Assembly (NCBI GenBank): GCA_002428045.1
Contig: DIZZ01000263.1
Coordinates: 1 to 7,711 of the forward strand
DNA: 7,711 nt
Origin: Verrucomicrobia bacterium UBA6015
Lineage (GTDB): Bacteria > Verrucomicrobiota > Kiritimatiellia > UBA8416
Direction of reading: 5' to 3'
Part shown: positions 4,740-7,711 of the stretch, in pieces
Layout: each line of letters starts with the position of its first letter
Numbering within the stretch: the stretch's first letter is position 1
Notes under the pieces: generated by a model
What the model saw: the letters and a program-made list of their open reading frames with translations, nothing else
Databases searched by the model: none
What the model was told of the DNA's origin: nothing
Position numbers and translations under genes: made by a program

Positions 4740-5015
4740 TACAGCCGCGCATCACCAGACAAGGCCCGCCTGAAAACCTGCACCCGCTGGCGCAGGACAG
4801 CCGGGCGGTGTCGACGAATGGAAATTACGGCCTTGAACGCCTGCCGTGCGACGCCCCGGCGGCCTGCAAATGGCGTTGTTGCGGCCTTCCGCCGCTCATG
4901 CCGTGCATCAGGCGGCGGCAGATACCCGCTTCTGACCGTGCCAGGCGCTGATCCTCAGGGTGGAAAACACATACCACCCGTATCCCCGAAACCCCGCAGC
5001 TTAGTCCAACACGAT
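4740..5015. other. noncoding 3' region of the IS91-type element
   Basis: There is no credible gene in this GC-rich stretch. It holds a nested hairpin at 4889-4918 (CCGCCG paired with CGGCGG, with an inner ATGC/GCAT pair), and the right inverted repeat at 4996-5010. Long 3' noncoding tails between transposase and oriIS are normal for IS91-family elements. Confidence 0.6.
4996..5010 (-). repeat. right copy of 15-bp inverted repeat
   Basis: GCAGCTTAGTCCAAC is the inverted partner of 2320-2334 (13/15). Its last seven bases, GTCCAAC, fit the integron R'' consensus RYYYAAC exactly. The copy lies 45 bases inside the proposed right end of the IS91-type element. Confidence 0.6.
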
Positions 5016-5059
5016 GCTTTCAGTGCCCGTAAAGGGACACTGAAAGCCTCTTACTGTTC
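5016..5059 (+). other. probable oriIS: hairpin followed by GTTC target
   Basis: GCTTTCAGTG and CACTGAAAGC form a perfect 10-bp stem around a small loop (5016-5047). After 8 nt (CTCTTACT) comes GTTC at 5056-5059. HUH transposases of the IS91 family recognise a hairpin near the 3' end of the element and cleave next to GTTC or CTTG. The spacing and position, 277 bp after the transposase stop, fit that role. Together with GTCCAAC at 5004-5010 the segment also resembles an attC. Confidence 0.5.
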
Positions 5060-5127
5060 GATGTGGGCGAAAGATAACGGGGCAAGAGATCGAGGCGGCC
5101 CGCGAAACGGCGCGATTATGCGGCGGG

Positions 5128-5943
5128 TTGAGTCGGCGGGAACTGGCCGAGACGATTTGTGAGCACTGGGGTTGGGTAACGGCATCGGGGGCTCTCAAGC
5201 TGACGGCATGCCTGAAGGTGCTCGAAGAGCTGGAACTGCAAGGGGATCTGCAACTGCCGCCGAAGCAAAAGAAGGCCAGCACCGAGCGCGTACGCGGTGC
5301 CAAGCATACAATGCGCACAGCCGAGCCGGATAACAAGCTGGTCGGCAAGCTCTCGGAGGTAGGCCCGGTAGAGCTTCAGATCGTGGCGGGAGGCGAAGAG
5401 GTCAAGCTGTGGAACGAATACCTTGATCGTCACCATTACCTGGGATACAGCAAGCCGTTTGGCTGCACCCTTCGCTACTTCATCGTCTCGGGCAAGGGGC
5501 TGCTCGGCTGCGTGTTGCTTGCGGGAGCGGCCAAGGCGATCAAGGTTCGCGATGAATGGATCGGCTGGAGCAGGCTAAGGCGGCAGCAGAACCTGCCGTG
5601 GGTGATCAACAACACACGGCTGCTGATCTTCCCATGGGTTGAAATCCCGCATCTAGCCAGCCATGTGCTCGGGCAACTGGCTCGTCGCGTGCGGCAGGAC
5701 TGGCAAACTCGCTGGGGGTATGAGCCGCTGCTTCTGGAAAGCTTTGTCGATCCGGCGCGCTACCCGGGGACCTGCTACCGGGCCGCCGGTTGGCTTGAAC
5801 TGGGCTCTACCACGGGAATGGGGTTGGCCCGTGCGGGGTGCATCTATACAAGCACGCCTAAAACCATCTACGTGAAGGCTTTGTCGAAAGACTTCAGGCA
5901 GCGGCTATGCACCGGAAGGTTGCAGGGCAGGGTGATCGAATGA
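5128..5943 (+). CDS. DUF4338 (DruA-like) protein, start codon probably lost
   Basis: The C-terminal 180 residues have the DUF4338 landmarks: RHHYLGYSKPFGCTLRY (101-117), GAAKAIKVRDEWIGWS (133-148), NLPWVINNTRLLIFPWV (155-171), LASHVL (176-181), LLLESFVDPARYPGTCYRAAG (201-221). DUF4338 is the domain of DruA in Druantia defence and is also common beside transposases; its biochemistry is not established. The first usable start is TTG 5128, but the frame is open from 5044 and codons 5056-5127 read VRCGRKITGQEI then EAARETARLCGG, which match the usual N-terminus of the family. So the real protein began near 5056 and its start codon was removed, apparently by the IS91-type insertion at GTTC. Expression from TTG would lack about 24 residues. 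The stop overlaps the next start (ATGA). Confidence 0.85.
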   Translation: MSRRELAETICEHWGWVTASGALKLTACLKVLEELELQGDLQLPPKQKKASTERVRGAKHTMRTAEPDNKLVGKLSEVGPVELQIVAGGEEVKLWNEYLDRHHYLGYSKPFGCTLRYFIVSGKGLLGCVLLAGAAKAIKVRDEWIGWSRLRRQQNLPWVINNTRLLIFPWVEIPHLASHVLGQLARRVRQDWQTRWGYEPLLLESFVDPARYPGTCYRAAGWLELGSTTGMGLARAGCIYTSTPKTIYVKALSKDFRQRLCTGRLQGRVIE

Positions 5944-7508
5944 GCAAGCCAAGCCGTCGTCCAGGCCGGGATGCCATCAAGCTGCAGAGGAAGGAACATA
6001 AGAAGGCAGAACGCAAGCTTCATGCCGCGTGCAAGGCGCAGGGGATCGAGATGCCCCCATCGGCAACCATCGCCAACCGCATTTGCCAATGCAAGACGGT
6101 AGAGGAGGAAACCGCGATGCGCCTGGATGCTGTCAGTGCGCAGATCAAGGCGTACCGCTCTGGCTTGCCCGTTCTGCTCAGGCGCCTTGAGAAGATCCCC
6201 GACACGCGCAATCCGAAGACAAGAAAGCATAAGCTGACCGTGCTGGTGGTCTACGGGATCCTGTGCTTCACCTTCCAGATGTCCTCGCGCCGCGCGGCAA
6301 CCCGCGAGATGACCCGCCCGATGTTCATGGAAAACCTGCGCCTGCTTTTTCCAGAGCTCGAGACGCTGCCGCATCACGACACCCTCGCCCGCCTGCTTGA
6401 GCAGATCGACGTGAGCGAGCTTGAGAAGGCACATGTCGAGATGATCCGGCATCTGATCGGCAACAAGAAGTTCTGCCGCTACTTGCTAAGAGGTGCTTAT
6501 CCGATCGCCATCGACGGCACCCAGAAATTCAAGCGAGGGGAGCTATGGGATCTCGAATGCCTGGAGCGTAAAGCAAGAACGGGTAAGTCTGAGGATGCCG
6601 CCATCGGCGGAGCGCCTGAGGATGAGAAGCGGCAATACTACGTCTATGTACTGGAGGCGAACCTCACGTTCCATAATGGCATGGTCATCCCGCTCATGAG
6701 CGAGATCCTCGGTTATACGCAGGGAGACAACGACAAGGACAAGCAGGACTGCGAGCAACGCGCCTTCCATCGTCTTGCCAAACGACTCAAGGAATACTTC
6801 CCACATCTGTCCATCATGATCCTGCTCGACGGGCTTTATGCCAATGGCCCCGTCATGGCGCTGTGCCGCCAGTACAAATGGGATTACATGATCGTGCTCA
6901 AGGATGACGTCCTGCCATCGGTATGGGAGGAAGTCCGCAGTCTGCTGGCTCTGCAGCAATCCAACCGTTACCGCCAGAGATGGGGGAACCGGCAACAACG
7001 CTTCGAATGGGTCAGCGACATAGACTACCGTTATCGCTGCCCGCTGACTGGCAAGGAAAAGAAGATCCCGGTGCATGTGGTCATCTGCTCAGAGAACTGG
7101 GAGGAGATCGCCCCGGGATCCACCGAGGTGGTAGCAAAAAACTCACGGCATGTGTGGATATCCGCCCAGCCGGTGGATGCACGCACCGTGCATGAGCGCT
7201 GCAATCTGGGTGCCCGGCACCGCTGGGGCATCGAAGGGAGCATTCTGGTAGAGAAGCACCAAGGCTACTGCTATGAACATTGCTTCTCGTATGACTGGAA
7301 AGCCATGACCGGCTATCATTACCTCATGCGCATTGGTCATACCCTCAATGTCCTGGCCCGTTATTCGCATGCGCTCACAAAACATGTCCTCGAACTGGGA
7401 ACTAGCGGCCTCATCGAGTTTGTCAGAAACACTATCGCCGCCCCCTGGATCGCCGCCGACAAGCTAAGGCAGATAGCCGCAGGGCACTGCCAGCTCAGGC
7501 TGGAATGA
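5940..7508 (+). CDS. IS4-fold DDE transposase (ISNCY-like)
   Basis: This 522-aa transposase has a DDE triad typical of the RNase H fold: Asp192 (IAIDGTQKF), Asp297 (MILLDGLYA) and Glu432 in RWGIEGSILVEK, which satisfies R-x3-E-x6-K (Arg428, Glu432, Lys439) of IS4-like enzymes. The N-terminal 45 residues are basic and probably bind DNA; a long insertion (about 203-290) with QGDNDKDKQDCEQRAF separates the first two acids. The start at 5940 is chosen because ATGA overlaps the DUF4338 stop; an upstream in-frame ATG (5907) would lie inside that gene. Coupled translation suggests the two proteins work together. All catalytic residues are present and no frameshift is seen, so it may be active in trans even if its own element is broken. 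Exact family assignment needs a database. Confidence 0.88.
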   Translation: MSKPSRRPGRDAIKLQRKEHKKAERKLHAACKAQGIEMPPSATIANRICQCKTVEEETAMRLDAVSAQIKAYRSGLPVLLRRLEKIPDTRNPKTRKHKLTVLVVYGILCFTFQMSSRRAATREMTRPMFMENLRLLFPELETLPHHDTLARLLEQIDVSELEKAHVEMIRHLIGNKKFCRYLLRGAYPIAIDGTQKFKRGELWDLECLERKARTGKSEDAAIGGAPEDEKRQYYVYVLEANLTFHNGMVIPLMSEILGYTQGDNDKDKQDCEQRAFHRLAKRLKEYFPHLSIMILLDGLYANGPVMALCRQYKWDYMIVLKDDVLPSVWEEVRSLLALQQSNRYRQRWGNRQQRFEWVSDIDYRYRCPLTGKEKKIPVHVVICSENWEEIAPGSTEVVAKNSRHVWISAQPVDARTVHERCNLGARHRWGIEGSILVEKHQGYCYEHCFSYDWKAMTGYHYLMRIGHTLNVLARYSHALTKHVLELGTSGLIEFVRNTIAAPWIAADKLRQIAAGHCQLRLE

Positions 7509-7711
7509 CATCCAGCAGAGTGTCACTCAAAAAAACGACCGGATCGCCACTCGCTAAGCGCGAGCACGCCAGAGAACTGTCTGTCGCGGACTTTTCGCCG
7601 TCCTCACTGGGTGACGACAACCATGGGAACTCCATAAATCTGTATAATACTTGCCCTGCTCCTCGCCGCGATGGTACATTCAGCACCGCCCCTCGAATCG
7701 GATTACCCCGC
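7509..7711. other. right flank without a confirmed gene
   Basis: It holds a short dyad (CTCGC-TAAGC-GCGAG near 7551-7565), an A7 run (7532-7538), and TATAAT at 7643-7648 with no good -35 at 17 bp. No attC-like dyad with AAC/GTT cores was found. By array logic attI and intI should lie this way. Confidence 0.5.
7671..7711 (+). CDS. possible 5' end of a rightward gene
   Basis: An ATG at 7671, 22 bases after a TATAAT (7643-7648), opens 13 codons reading MVHSAPPLESDYP to the window edge. There is no Shine-Dalgarno sequence. Direction and place are where a divergently transcribed integron integrase would start, but thirteen codons cannot identify it. Confidence 0.2.
   Translation, partial: MVHSAPPLESDYP

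Larger units (their letters stand above)
2327..5055 (+). mobile_element. IS91-type element with an accessory tyrosine recombinase
   Basis: Two adjacent genes (2447-3619 and 3621-4739) encode a tyrosine recombinase and a Y2 HUH transposase, an arrangement known in a subgroup of IS91-family elements. The right end is placed before GTTC (5056-5059), because a strong hairpin ends 8 nt earlier and IS91-family oriIS ends abut GTTC or CTTG. The left end is uncertain: it lies somewhere between the attC core at 2326 and the ribosome-binding-site hairpin at 2379. An alternative is that the 15-bp inverted repeats (2320-2334 and 4996-5010) are the termini. Confidence 0.6.
5056..7535 (+). mobile_element. 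DUF4338 plus DDE transposase module, 5' end lost
   Basis: Two genes overlapping by ATGA (DUF4338 protein and IS4-fold transposase) form one transcription and translation unit, a pairing seen in unclassified (ISNCY-like) insertion sequences. The left terminus is not visible because the IS91-type element ends inside the first gene. A right terminus near AGTGTCACTC (7522-7531) is a guess; without the left end, terminal repeats cannot be compared. Confidence 0.5.

Noticed and set aside
5128..5943. Druantia anti-phage system
   Set aside because: Only the DUF4338 domain is present; no large DruE-type helicase or other Druantia genes are nearby, and the neighbour is a transposase.
5868..7076. minus-strand frames of 194 and 177 codons
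   Set aside because: Both lie antisense to the DDE transposase, which has an intact catalytic triad.
7495..7686. 63-codon minus-strand frame at the right edge
   Set aside because: No ribosome-binding site and no recognised motif; it starts inside the transposase 3' end on the other strand.
1..7711. CRISPR arrays, tRNA or rRNA genes
   Set aside because: No regularly spaced direct repeats, and no cloverleaf or rRNA-like sequence was seen.

Overview
The window looks like part of a chromosomal-type integron whose cassette array is joined on its right to two transposable elements. The host is probably a Gram-negative bacterium: there is a lipobox protein, several small inner-membrane proteins and type II toxin-antitoxin genes. 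I cannot name a taxon. The left 2.3 kb is lower in GC than the GC-rich right 5.4 kb, which fits separate origins.

Left region (1-2326): small genes, nearly all on the minus strand, separated by four imperfect dyads (824-886, 1494-1554, 1798-1858, 2254-2326). Each dyad has attC architecture: an outer 7-bp core ending AAC on one side and beginning GTT on the other, plus inner arms with mismatches or unpaired bases. The dyads sit just after each minus-strand gene, and the next reading frame begins 14-18 nt past the predicted recombination point. Three whole cassettes can be delimited (1804-2259, 1500-1803, 830-1499) and a fourth begins at 829. Contents are a four-helix membrane protein, a 73-aa membrane protein, a HigA-type antitoxin with a collapsed HigB toxin gene, and a 104-aa membrane protein. 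Further left are an N-terminally truncated RelB/DinJ antitoxin on the plus strand and a partial lipoprotein gene.

Middle region (about 2327-5055): an IS91-type element encoding a tyrosine recombinase (2447-3619) and, one base later, an HUH/Y2 rolling-circle transposase (3621-4739). The recombinase ribosome-binding site is buried in a long stem-loop. The 3' end has a 10-bp perfect hairpin 8 nt before a GTTC tetranucleotide, which resembles an IS91-family oriIS and target. A 15-bp inverted repeat (13/15) lies near both ends, and its left copy overlaps the last attC core.

Right region (5056-7508): a DUF4338 (DruA-like) protein and an IS4-fold DDE transposase overlap by ATGA, forming a two-gene transposition module. 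DUF4338-like sequence continues upstream of the first usable start codon and stops at the GTTC, which suggests that the IS91-type element interrupted the gene's 5' end. The last 200 bp hold only a possible 13-codon start of a rightward gene.
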